DNA of 64,000 nt from Roseateles violae (GTDB lineage: Bacteria; Pseudomonadota; Gammaproteobacteria; Burkholderiales; Burkholderiaceae_C): positions 248,001 to 312,000 of the forward strand of contig NZ_JAUHHC010000005.1 of the NCBI RefSeq assembly GCF_030410485.1. The letters are read 5' to 3'. The notes beneath the pieces were generated by a model. It was not told the origin of the DNA. It saw nothing but the letters and a program-made list of their open reading frames with translations, and made no database searches. The translations under genes and the position numbers were made by a program. Positions 11,665 through 19,414 of the stretch are shown here, piece after piece. The first letter of the stretch is position 1; each line of letters starts with the position of its first letter.

Positions 11665-12060
11665 ATGAACGCTCCCGCCGCCACGCGCCCGCTGCGCATC
11701 CTGCTGGTCGAGAACCACACCGACACGCGCACGACGCTGACCCTGCTGCTGGCGATGCTGGGCCACGAGGTCCGCAGCGCCGTCTCGGTCGGGGACGGCC
11801 TGCAGGCGCTGGCGGAATTTGCGCCCGACGTGCTGCTGTCCGATATCGGCCTGCCCGATGGCGACGGCTGGGAACTGCTGAGCCAGATCAAGCAGCCGCA
11901 GCCCTTCTACGCGGTGGCGATGAGCGGCTACGGCATGCGGGCCGACCGCGAGCGCAGCGCGATGGCCGGCTTCAAGCAGCACCTGGTCAAGCCGCTGGCG
12001 GTCGAGGACATCGAGAAGATGCTCGACGAGGCCGCGCGCGAGCTCGACCTGGCGCGCTGA
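11665..12060 (+). CDS. Single-domain response regulator
   Basis: A 131-residue receiver with no output domain. The fold is complete: acidic pocket LLVENHTDT (Glu-Asn instead of Asp-Asp, common in receivers that accompany CheB/CheR kinases), phospho-acceptor Asp in VLLSDIGLPDGDGW, Ser in AMSGYG and Lys in HLVKPL. It begins ten bases after the hybrid kinase and is almost certainly transcribed with it, so it probably takes its phosphate from that kinase and passes a signal by protein contact or phosphorelay. The ATG at 11665 follows AAGG at a suitable distance. Confidence 0.92.
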   Translation: MNAPAATRPLRILLVENHTDTRTTLTLLLAMLGHEVRSAVSVGDGLQALAEFAPDVLLSDIGLPDGDGWELLSQIKQPQPFYAVAMSGYGMRADRERSAMAGFKQHLVKPLAVEDIEKMLDEAARELDLAR

Positions 12061-12181
12061 GCTCCAGCGCCGGGCACCGGCAACTACGGCAGCATTTGCA
12101 AGGCGCGCAGCGCGGGCGAGCGGCCGCGGCGGCCGGCACGGACCTTGCCGCGTCAAGGTTCCTCATCACCGGAGTTCCGCC

Positions 12182-12361
12182 ATGTCGCGCTTTTTCCGCA
12201 CCTCTTCCGTCCGCAAGCTGCTCGTCATCGCCGGCCTCGGCGGCCTGGCCCTGCTGAGCGGCTGCGAACGCCGCCCGAGCACGCCCGACACGCCGACCAC
12301 CACGGCGCCGTCCACCACATCGCCCTCGACCGCGCCGGCCTCGGCCGCCAGCGGTCCTTAA
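12182..12361 (+). CDS. Small lipoprotein (59 aa)
   Basis: ATG at 12182 with GGAG upstream. The product has a basic start (MSRFFRTSSVRK), a hydrophobic stretch and the lipobox LLSGC, after which the mature part is only about 32 residues, rich in Thr, Pro, Ser and Ala (CERRPSTPDTPTTT). It resembles the tiny entericidin/LptM-like lipoproteins in architecture, without an assignable function. The stop codon lies in the first unit of a 12-bp tandem repeat. The gene is separated by 121 bases from the response regulator and probably has its own promoter. Confidence 0.7.
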   Translation: MSRFFRTSSVRKLLVIAGLGGLALLSGCERRPSTPDTPTTTAPSTTSPSTAPASAASGP

Positions 12362-12390
12362 GCCCGTCCTTAAGCCCGTCCCTAAGCCCG
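12355..12390. repeat. Three tandem 12-bp repeats
   Basis: TCCTTAAGCCCG occurs at 12355-12366 and 12367-12378, with a one-base variant TCCCTAAGCCCG at 12379-12390. The first unit contains the TAA stop of the small lipoprotein gene. Each unit except the variant carries CTTAAG, so unit number could vary without changing the protein. Confidence 0.9.
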
Positions 12391-12438
12391 GTCGGCAGCC
12401 GCTGTCATCGGCCGGGCGGCGGCGCCGCGCCGGCCGGG

Positions 12439-12720
12439 TCAGCCCGCGGCCTCGCGGCGCAGCACGCCGCCGGCCAGCAGCGCCTGCAGATCGAGCAGCG
12501 AGATCGCCAGCTCGCAGCGCCGGCCGCCGTCGAACCAGATCAGGGTGGCGCTGCGCCCGTCCTCGCGGATCGCGCAGGGCCCGGCCGGCATCAGCACCAG
12601 GCGCTGGCACGCAGCGCCGCCCGCAAAGCTGAGCGGCTCGCGCAGCGTCGCGGCTGTGCCGTCGACGGTCGTTTCGCGCGTCGCAAACGACGCCGGTGCT
12701 GCTGGATGGGGGCTTGCCAT
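12439..12720 (-). CDS. Hypothetical protein (93 aa)
   Basis: The start at 12720 has GAGAG six bases upstream, giving MASPHPAAPASFATRE. An upstream ATG at 12837 would add 39 residues but overlaps the divergent glycosyltransferase start. The product looks like a small single domain: variable N-terminus, then PAGPCAIREDGRSATLIWFDGGRRCELAISLLDLQALL, of which the middle has alternating beta-like pattern and the end a helix. I do not recognise the family. It lies between the lipoprotein and the glycan locus and is transcribed away from the latter. Confidence 0.55.
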   Translation of the reverse strand: MASPHPAAPASFATRETTVDGTAATLREPLSFAGGAACQRLVLMPAGPCAIREDGRSATLIWFDGGRRCELAISLLDLQALLAGGVLRREAAG

Positions 12721-12835
12721 CGGATCTCTCGGGTTGCCGTCTGGGCGGTTTATGGGCCAGCGGCAATGGCGATGCCCGGCGCGCGGCACGGTGCTTGCCT
12801 TCAGGGGGCATGTCCGACTGTTCACCGCCATCGTC

Positions 12836-14032
12836 ATGAAGCTGCCGCCGCTGCTCGTCTTCTCACACCTGCGCTGGGACTTCGTCTACCAGCGGCCCCA
12901 GCATCTGCTCAGCCGGCTGGCGCGCCATTGGCGGGTGATCTTCATCGAGGAGCCGCGCCGGGCGAGCGACGGCGTCAACCAGCTCGAACAGACGACGCTC
13001 GAATGCGGCGTCACGCGACTGCTGCCGCATACCGCGATCGATGCGCCGGGCTTCCACGACGACCAGCTGCCGGTGCTGGAGGCACTGCTGGGCGACTGGC
13101 TGGCCGAGCAGGGCATCGCCGAGGCGATGGTCTGGCTCTACACGCCGATGGCCCTGCCCCTGGTCAAGCTGGTGCGGCCGCGGCTGCTGATCTACGACTG
13201 CATGGACGAGCTGTCGGCCTTCAAGGGCGCGCCGCGGCAGCTGCGCCAGCGCGAGTCGGCGCTGATGCGGCGGGTCGATCTGGTCTTCACGGGCGGGCCG
13301 TCGCTGTACGAAGCGAAACGGGCGCTGCACCCGCAGGTGCTGTGCGTGCCCAGCGCCGTCGATGCCGCGCATTTCTCGCTCGAGCGCAAGGCGCCCGATG
13401 CGGGGCTGGCGGCGCGAGCGCAAGCTTTGCAGCAGCATCTGCCGTATCCGCGGCTGGGCTTTTTCGGCGTCATCGACGAGCGCCTGGACCTGACCCTGGT
13501 CGAGGCGCTGGCCGACAGCCATCCGCTATGGCACCTCGTCATGGTCGGCCCGGTGGTCAAGATCGACCCGGCCGCGCTGCCGCAGCGGCCCAATCTGCAT
13601 TGGCTGGGCATGCAGCCCTATGCGCTGCTGCCGCATCTGCTGGCCGGCTGGGATCTGTGCCTGATGCCTTTTGCGCTGAACGAGGCGACGCGCTTCATCA
13701 GCCCGACCAAGACGCTGGAATACCTGGCCGCCGGCAAGCCGGTCGTCAGCACGGCGATCCACGACGTTAGCCTTCTTTACGGCCATGTCGTCGGCATCGC
13801 CGGCACTGCGAGCGAGTTCATCGCCGCCTGCGAGACCGAGCTGGCGCGGCCACCGGCCTTGCGCCGCCAACGTGCCGAGCGCGCGGCCAAGCTGGTCGCG
13901 GCCAGCTCCTGGGACGCCAGCGCGGCGCTGATCGTCACCACCATACGCGAGGAGCTCGCCCGCTCGCGCACCGAGAGCCTGCGCCCGCTGCCGGCGCTGG
14001 CCGCCGATGCCGGTCTCAACGGGCTCGCGTGA
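12836..14032 (+). CDS. Glycosyltransferase (GT-B fold), first gene of glycan operon
   Basis: A 398-residue GT-B type glycosyltransferase. The N-terminal motif VFSHLRWDFVYQRPQHLL is characteristic of a group of polysaccharide-locus transferases, and the C-terminal nucleotide-sugar half contains FFGVIDERLD and the Glu-bearing SPTKTLEYLAAGKPVVS. No signal peptide or transmembrane helix is present, so it should act on the cytoplasmic face of the inner membrane. Start chosen at the ATG nearest the conserved N-terminus; a good Shine-Dalgarno sequence is not visible. Its TGA overlaps the ATG of the amidohydrolase by one base. Donor and acceptor sugars are unknown. Confidence 0.85.
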   Translation: MKLPPLLVFSHLRWDFVYQRPQHLLSRLARHWRVIFIEEPRRASDGVNQLEQTTLECGVTRLLPHTAIDAPGFHDDQLPVLEALLGDWLAEQGIAEAMVWLYTPMALPLVKLVRPRLLIYDCMDELSAFKGAPRQLRQRESALMRRVDLVFTGGPSLYEAKRALHPQVLCVPSAVDAAHFSLERKAPDAGLAARAQALQQHLPYPRLGFFGVIDERLDLTLVEALADSHPLWHLVMVGPVVKIDPAALPQRPNLHWLGMQPYALLPHLLAGWDLCLMPFALNEATRFISPTKTLEYLAAGKPVVSTAIHDVSLLYGHVVGIAGTASEFIAACETELARPPALRRQRAERAAKLVAASSWDASAALIVTTIREELARSRTESLRPLPALAADAGLNGLA

Positions 14033-14946
14033 TGATCATCGACGCCCATCTGCACTGCACCGGCCAGGAGACGGCGCAGGACGTGCTGACGGCGCTGGAC
14101 GAGGCCGGCATCGACCAGGGCGTGCTGCTGGCGCCCTTTCTGTCCGCCGGCTATTCGCTCTCCGATGCGGGCTCGCTGCGCCGCGCCAACAGCCACCTCG
14201 CCCGCCTGATACGCGGGCACGAGGACCGGCTGATCGGCCTGGCCGTCGTCAACCCCAGCCATTTCGAGGCGCCGGAGGAACTGCGCCGCGCGATCGACGC
14301 GGGCCTCGGCGGCGCCAAGATGGTGCCCAGCGGCTGGTATCCCTTCGATGACTCGGTGCAGCCGACCTTTGCCGTCGCCGCCGAGCTGCAGCTGCCGCTG
14401 CTCTTCCACAGCGGCATCTTCATCGACGGCCGCTCCGGCCGCTTCTGCCGGCCCTGCTATTTCGAGGCGCTGCGCGATCATCCGGGCGTGCGCGTCGCGC
14501 TCGCCCATCTGTCCTGGCCCTGGACCGACGAGGCGATCGCCGTCGGCCTGATCGACCGCATCCATGGCCGCCGCGGCGCCGAGGCGATGTTCCGCTTCGA
14601 CCTTTCCTTCGGCCCGCCGCCGCCCTACCGGCTGGAGGCGATACGGCTGGCGCTGGAGGTGCTGGGCCCGGAATCGCTGCAGTTCGGCAGCGACTGCTTC
14701 CTGCCCTGCTCCGGCGCCGAGATCGCCGAGCGGCGCGGCTGGCTGGTCGATCTGCTGGACCGGCTGGAGCTCGATGCCGAGGGGCGCGAGCAGATCTGGA
14801 GCGGCACGGCCGCGGCCTGGCTGGGCGCGGCACGCCGGACCCCGAGCGCGCTGCCGGCCCCGGCCAGCGCGCCGGCCGGCCTCGCGCTGCCGCCGCAGGC
14901 AGGCCTGCTCGCCCGCGGCCCGCGCCTGCGCCCGCTGTGCTGCTGA
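14032..14946 (+). CDS. Amidohydrolase-family protein in the glycan operon
   Basis: A TIM-barrel amidohydrolase of the amidohydrolase-2 (TatD-independent, decarboxylase/hydrolase) type, 304 residues. Metal-site candidates are IDAHLHCTG (His-x-His), LLFHSGIF, ALAHLSWPW and the late Asp in FGSDCFLP. The C-terminal tail (after about 260) is Ala/Pro-rich and ends in Cys-Cys, and looks unstructured. The ATG at 14032 shares one base with the upstream stop; a GTG at 14029 is also possible. A hydrolase of this family inside a glycan operon could deacylate or hydrolyse a sugar intermediate, but no substrate can be read from the sequence. Confidence 0.8.
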   Translation: MIIDAHLHCTGQETAQDVLTALDEAGIDQGVLLAPFLSAGYSLSDAGSLRRANSHLARLIRGHEDRLIGLAVVNPSHFEAPEELRRAIDAGLGGAKMVPSGWYPFDDSVQPTFAVAAELQLPLLFHSGIFIDGRSGRFCRPCYFEALRDHPGVRVALAHLSWPWTDEAIAVGLIDRIHGRRGAEAMFRFDLSFGPPPPYRLEAIRLALEVLGPESLQFGSDCFLPCSGAEIAERRGWLVDLLDRLELDAEGREQIWSGTAAAWLGAARRTPSALPAPASAPAGLALPPQAGLLARGPRLRPLCC

Positions 14947-14962
14947 ACGAGGAGCATCCATC

Positions 14963-16159
14963 ATGTTGAGCGACGAGAGCCTGCCGCCGCGACGCGACGG
15001 GCGCATCCATGTGCTGCAGCTGCTGGGCAACGCGATCGTCGGCGGCATGGAGCGCTGGGTCGAACGCCTGGTCGAGCGCCTGCCGCGCGAGCGCTTTGCG
15101 ATCACCGCGCTGCTGCCCTACGAGGCGCCGCTGGCCGAGCGCCTGCGCGAGCTGGAGGCCGAGGTGCTGGTGACGCCGATGCCGGCCGATCCTTCCTGGA
15201 GCTCGGTGCAGATGACCGCCGCCCTGGTCGAGCATGCCGGCATCCACCTGCTGCACGCCCATCTGCCCAATGCCCACCTGCTGGCCGCGCTGGCCGGGCG
15301 GCTCGCCCGCCGGCCGGTGCTGACGACCATCCACGGCCGCCAGCTGGCCCTGCTGGACCTGGAGCTGCACCGCAGCGTCGGCAGCCATCTGAGCGTGGTC
15401 TGCCGCGAGACCTACTACCACGCGCTGGGCCTGGGCGTGCTGCCCGAGCTGCTGAGCCACGATCCGAACGGCGTCGACTGCGAGGTCTTCCAGCCGCGGC
15501 CGCGCAGCGCCGGCGCCGAGTCGCTGCGCGCGCGCCTGGGCCTGGCCGCCGACACGCCGCTGCTCGGCTTCGTCGGCCGCTTCTCGCCGGAGAAGGGGCC
15601 CGAGGTCTTCGTGCGCTCGGTCTGGCCGCTGCTGGCGCGGCTGGAGAGCGCGCACTGCGTGATGGCGGGCGAGGGGCCGATGCTGGAGGCGCTGCGGCGC
15701 GAGATCGGGCAGCTGCGCCTGGGCGAGCGGGTGCACCTGATCGGCCTGCAGACCGACATGCCCTGGCTGTACGGCGAGATCGACGTGCTGGCCTGCAGCT
15801 CGCATTCGGAGGCGATGCCGCTGAACCTGATGGAGGCGATGGCCAGCGGCGTGCCGGTGGTCGCCACCCGCGTCGGCGGCGTGCCCGACATCGTGCGCCA
15901 TGGCATCGACGGCTGGCTGGTCGCAAGCAATGACTACGACGACATCGGCGCGCGCTGCGCCGGCCTGCTGGGCGATCCGGCACGCCGCGCCGCCTTCGGC
16001 GCCCGGGCGCGCGAGCGCGCGCTGAAGGCCTTCAATCTGGACGACAGCATCGCCCGCAGCGCGCAGCTGCTGAGCCGGCTGGCCGGCGCCACCGTGCAGC
16101 AGCTGCACGGCGCGACGCCGATGCGCCGCGGCCCGGCCACCGCGGAACGGCGCAAATAA
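14963..16159 (+). CDS. GT4-like glycosyltransferase
   Basis: A 398-residue GT-B transferase. The N-terminal half has the acceptor-side signature QLLGNAIVGGMERWVERLV, and the C-terminal half has GFVGRFSPEKGPEVF, VMAGEGPML and the Glu motif SEAMPLNLMEAMASGVPVV typical of GT4 retaining enzymes. The ATG at 14963 is preceded by GAGGAG. A cytoplasmic-face role in building a glycan is inferred. It follows the amidohydrolase by 16 bases and precedes rfaE2 by 16 bases, so all belong to one operon. The last 20 residues (QLHGATPMRRGPATAERRK) are probably disordered. Confidence 0.9.
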   Translation: MLSDESLPPRRDGRIHVLQLLGNAIVGGMERWVERLVERLPRERFAITALLPYEAPLAERLRELEAEVLVTPMPADPSWSSVQMTAALVEHAGIHLLHAHLPNAHLLAALAGRLARRPVLTTIHGRQLALLDLELHRSVGSHLSVVCRETYYHALGLGVLPELLSHDPNGVDCEVFQPRPRSAGAESLRARLGLAADTPLLGFVGRFSPEKGPEVFVRSVWPLLARLESAHCVMAGEGPMLEALRREIGQLRLGERVHLIGLQTDMPWLYGEIDVLACSSHSEAMPLNLMEAMASGVPVVATRVGGVPDIVRHGIDGWLVASNDYDDIGARCAGLLGDPARRAAFGARARERALKAFNLDDSIARSAQLLSRLAGATVQQLHGATPMRRGPATAERRK

Positions 16160-16175
16160 GGAGGCGCAGGACACC

Positions 16176-16649
16176 ATGGACCACGAAGCAATCGCCCGGC
16201 TGCGCGAGCAGCTGCCGCGCCCGCTGGTGTTCAGCAACGGCGTCTTCGACCTGCTGCATGCCGGCCATGTGGAATGCCTGGAGGCGGCGCGCGCGCTCGG
16301 CCGCTCCCTGGTCGTCGGCATCAACAGCGATGCCTCGGCGCGGCGCCTGGGCAAGGGGCCGGGTCGGCCCCTCGTTGACGAGCGGCAGCGCGCCCGCATC
16401 GTCGGCGCGCTGGCCGCCGTCTCGGCGGTGCTACTGTTCGACGAGGACCGGCCGCTGGCGCTGATCGCCGCGCTGCGGCCCGAGGTCTATGTGAAGGGTG
16501 GCGACTACCGGCTTGGCGATCTGCCCGAGGCCGCGCTGCTGGCCGGCTGGGGCGGGCGCACGGTGATCGTGCCCCATGTCGGCGGCCTGTCCAGCAGCGC
16601 GCTGCTGCGGCGCATCGCGAGCATGCGAATTGCCGAAGGGGCGGCATGA
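16176..16649 (+). CDS. rfaE2: D-glycero-beta-D-manno-heptose 1-phosphate adenylyltransferase
   Basis: A 157-residue nucleotidyltransferase equal to the C-terminal half of E. coli HldE. It transfers AMP from ATP to heptose 1-phosphate, giving ADP-heptose. The signature is FSNGVFDLLHAGHVECL (nucleotidyltransferase HxGH), with GINSDASARRLGKGPGRP and YVKGGDY near the C-terminal half and the closing VGGLSSSALL. The two HldE activities are on separate genes here; the kinase gene follows with an ATGA overlap at 16646-16649. AAGGAGG precedes the start at a slightly long spacing. Confidence 0.93.
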   Translation: MDHEAIARLREQLPRPLVFSNGVFDLLHAGHVECLEAARALGRSLVVGINSDASARRLGKGPGRPLVDERQRARIVGALAAVSAVLLFDEDRPLALIAALRPEVYVKGGDYRLGDLPEAALLAGWGGRTVIVPHVGGLSSSALLRRIASMRIAEGAA

Positions 16650-17638
16650 GAGACCATCCCCCCTCCGATGCCGTGCTGGTGCTGGGCGACAGCATGCTGG
16701 ACCGCTACCTCGAAGGCAGCGTCGAGCGCATCTCGCCCGAGGCGCCGGTGCCGGTGCTGCTGATGGGCAGCGAATGGCAGCGCGCCGGCGGCGCCGCCAA
16801 TGTCGCGATCAATCTGATCGATCTGCACTGCCCGGTCACCCTGGCCACCCTGCTGGGCCAGGACGAGGCCGGCGGGCGCCTGGCCGAGCTGCTGATCGCG
16901 CGCGGCGTCGAGCTGCAGGCGGTGCGCGGCACGCAGATCTGCACGACGCAGAAGATCCGCGTCGTCTGCCGCCGCCAGCAGCTGCTGCGCATCGACATCG
17001 AGCAGCCGGCGCCCGGCGACAGCGCGCAGGCGCTGGCCGAGCTGGCCGCCGAGCTGCTGCCGCGCTACCGCTGGCTGCTGCTGTCGGACTACGGCAAGGG
17101 CGCGCTGTCCGACTGCCGCGCCCTCATCGACGGCGCACGGCGCAGCGGCTGCCGCGTGCTGGTCGACCCCAAGGGCCGCGATTTCGTCCGCTACCGCGGC
17201 GCCTGGCTGCTCAAGCCCAATGCCGAAGAGGCCGCGCAGGCGGCCGGTGCCTGGAGCGACGAGGCGGATTTCGAGCGCCGCATGGGGGCGCTGCGCCAGC
17301 AGCTGGAGCTCGAGCATCTGCTGGTCACGCGCGGCGAGCTGGGCATGGTGCTGTTCTCGCCCGGGCGCGCGCCGCTGCGCATTGCCGCGCAGGCGCGCGA
17401 GGTCTATGACGTGAGCGGCGCCGGCGACACGGTGCTGGCGGTGCTGGCGCGCGCGCTGGCCGGCGGCCGCGGCATCGAGGAGGCGGCCCGCCAGGCCAAT
17501 CGCGCGGCCGGCCTGGTGGTGCAGAAGTTCGGCACCGCCAGCCTGCGGCCCGAGGAGCTCGACGGCGCGGCCGCGCCGCCCTCGCTCGATCCGCTGCCGC
17601 CGCATCAGGAGTCCCGCCATGATGAATACCGTCATTGA
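16646..17638 (+). CDS. rfaE1: D-glycero-beta-D-manno-heptose-7-phosphate kinase
   Basis: PfkB/ribokinase-family sugar kinase, 330 residues, equal to the N-terminal half of HldE. It phosphorylates heptose 7-phosphate at C1. I see VLVLGDSMLDRYLEG and RISPEAPVPVL typical of RfaE1, the substrate loop AGGAANVAINL, and the anion-hole/catalytic motif YDVSGAGDTVLAVLA with the base Asp. The C-terminal tail after about residue 305 (EELDGAAAPPSLD...) extends the usual domain and overlaps the gmhA start by 20 bases. The product would be the substrate of the GmhB-like phosphatase at 6678-7286 and then of RfaE2. Confidence 0.93.
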   Translation: MRDHPPSDAVLVLGDSMLDRYLEGSVERISPEAPVPVLLMGSEWQRAGGAANVAINLIDLHCPVTLATLLGQDEAGGRLAELLIARGVELQAVRGTQICTTQKIRVVCRRQQLLRIDIEQPAPGDSAQALAELAAELLPRYRWLLLSDYGKGALSDCRALIDGARRSGCRVLVDPKGRDFVRYRGAWLLKPNAEEAAQAAGAWSDEADFERRMGALRQQLELEHLLVTRGELGMVLFSPGRAPLRIAAQAREVYDVSGAGDTVLAVLARALAGGRGIEEAARQANRAAGLVVQKFGTASLRPEELDGAAAPPSLDPLPPHQESRHDEYRH

Positions 17639-18236
17639 TCCGATCGCGCGCGGCCATCTCGACCCGCTGGCGCTGTTCACGCACAACCTGGCCCAGCACC
17701 GCCGCCTGTTCGAGGCGCTGGACGAGCTGGCCGCACCGATCGCCGCGGCGGCCGCGCGCATGACCGACACGCTGGCGCGCGGCGGGCGCCTGTTCTTCTT
17801 CGGCAATGGCGGTTCGGCCGCCGACAGCCAGCACCTAGCGGCCGAATTGAGCGGACGCCTGCGGCGCGAGCGGCGGCCGCTGGCGGCGCTGGCGCTGTCG
17901 GCCGACACCGCGGTGCTGACCGCGATCGCCAACGACTACGGCTACGAGCAGCTGTTCGCGCGCCAGCTGGCCGCGCTGGCGCGGCGCGGCGATTGCGCGA
18001 TCGGCATCTCGACCTCGGGCGCCTCGCCCAATGTGCTGCGCGCCTTCGAGGCCGCGCGCGCTCTGGGCGTGCACACGGTGGGCCTGCTCGGCCGCGACGG
18101 CGGCGCGGCCCTGCAGCGCTGCGAGCAGGCGGTGGTGATTGCCCATCACGACAGCGCGCGCATCCAGGAGGCGCACATCTTCGTCGGCCACACCTGGTGC
18201 GAGCAGATCGAGATCGGGCTGGGCCTGGCCGGATGA
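17619..18236 (+). CDS. gmhA: Phosphoheptose isomerase (SIS domain)
   Basis: A 205-residue SIS-domain isomerase converting sedoheptulose 7-phosphate to D-glycero-D-manno-heptose 7-phosphate, first step of ADP-heptose synthesis. Motifs: FFFGNGGSAADSQHLAAEL with the zinc-site His and Glu, GISTSGASPNVL, and the C-terminal EAHIFVGHTWCEQIE carrying further metal ligands. It overlaps rfaE1 by 20 bases and the following glycosidase by four (ATGA), so it is the third of three adjacent heptose-pathway genes. Cytoplasmic; no oddity in length. Confidence 0.93.
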   Translation: MMNTVIDPIARGHLDPLALFTHNLAQHRRLFEALDELAAPIAAAAARMTDTLARGGRLFFFGNGGSAADSQHLAAELSGRLRRERRPLAALALSADTAVLTAIANDYGYEQLFARQLAALARRGDCAIGISTSGASPNVLRAFEAARALGVHTVGLLGRDGGAALQRCEQAVVIAHHDSARIQEAHIFVGHTWCEQIEIGLGLAG

Positions 18237-19408
18237 GGCCGGAAGCCTCGCCGCTGGCCTCCTTCTGGGCCGGCGGCTTCGAGGGCGCCGACCACATCAA
18301 CTTCCGCGGCGACGCGCTCGACCTGCAGCAGGCCAGCGGCCATCTGGAGCGGCTGGACCAGGACTACCGGCGCGCCGCCGAGGCCGGCCTGTTCAGCATC
18401 CGCGAGAGCATAGGCTGGCGCCTGTGCGAGGCGCCCGGCGGCCGCATCGACCTGAGCCGGGTCGAGCGCATCGCCCATGGCGCGCGCCGTCACGGCCTGC
18501 AGCCGCTGTGGACGATCTGGCACTACGGCCTGCCAGCCGACCTGAGCCTGCACGACGACGCGCTGATCGCGCGCTTCGCGCGCTTTGCCGCCGAGGTGGC
18601 GCGGCTGCTGAAGCCGCTCAGCGCCGGCGCGCCGGTCTACACGCCGGTCAACGAGATCGGCTATCTGGCCTGGGCCGCCTCGCAGCCGCAGCTGATGGCG
18701 CCGCCCAACAACGGCGCCGGCGCGGCGGCCGAGAGTTCGCAGGTCAGCGGCTACCGGATCAAGCGCCGGCTGGCGCGCGCGGCACTGGCGGCGATCGAGG
18801 CGATCCGCGCGGTCGATGCGCGCGCCCGCTTTCTGCATGTGGAGCCGCTGTGCCATGTGGTCGCGCCGCCCGATCGGCCCGATCTGGCCGAGCGCGCCGC
18901 CGAGGTGCGCGGCTGGCAATGGCAGGCCTGGGACCTGCTGGCCGGCCGCCTGGAGCCGGCGCTGGGCGGCAGCCCGGCGGCGCTGGACCTGCTGGGCGTC
19001 AACCATTACCACAGCAGCCAGTGGGAGCTGCTCAGCGAGAGGCGCCTGGCCTGGCATCTGCACGACCCGCGCTGGCTGCCGCTGGGCCGGCTGCTGGACG
19101 AGGCCTGGCGGCGCTACGGCCGGCCGCTGGTGATCGCCGAGACCGGCCATGTCGGCGCGGGCCGCGCCGACTGGCTAAACGAGATGGCCGCCGAGGCGCT
19201 GCGCGCGCGCGAACAGCTGGGCCTGCCGCTGTGGGGCTTCTGCCTCTATCCGCTGGTCGACCGGCCGGACTGGAACGAGCCGGCGCGCTGGCACGAGAGC
19301 GGGCTCTGGCAGGTCGATCCGACCACGCTGGAGCGCCGGCCGGTGCCCGACTATCTGCAGGCGCTGCGGCAGTGGCAGCAGCGCCTGAGCGGCGATCCGC
19401 GCGAGTGA
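18233..19408 (+). CDS. GH1-like (clan A) glycosidase in the heptose operon
   Basis: A 391-residue TIM-barrel protein resembling family 1 beta-glycosidases. The acid/base candidate is Glu141 in TPVNEIGYL and the nucleophile candidate is Glu303 in VIAETGHVG, with an intervening WTIWHYGLPADL and LGVNHYHSSQWEL. It is shorter than typical GH1 enzymes (about 450 residues) and has no signal peptide, so it should be cytoplasmic. It is coupled by an ATGA overlap to gmhA. A cytoplasmic glycosidase in a biosynthetic operon is unexpected; it might trim an intermediate, recycle a glycan or have become a transglycosidase. Homologues I recall are sometimes joined to sugar-nucleotide reductases, but I cannot confirm this here. 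Confidence 0.75.
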   Translation: MRPEASPLASFWAGGFEGADHINFRGDALDLQQASGHLERLDQDYRRAAEAGLFSIRESIGWRLCEAPGGRIDLSRVERIAHGARRHGLQPLWTIWHYGLPADLSLHDDALIARFARFAAEVARLLKPLSAGAPVYTPVNEIGYLAWAASQPQLMAPPNNGAGAAAESSQVSGYRIKRRLARAALAAIEAIRAVDARARFLHVEPLCHVVAPPDRPDLAERAAEVRGWQWQAWDLLAGRLEPALGGSPAALDLLGVNHYHSSQWELLSERRLAWHLHDPRWLPLGRLLDEAWRRYGRPLVIAETGHVGAGRADWLNEMAAEALRAREQLGLPLWGFCLYPLVDRPDWNEPARWHESGLWQVDPTTLERRPVPDYLQALRQWQQRLSGDPRE

Positions 19409-19414
19409 TCGGCG

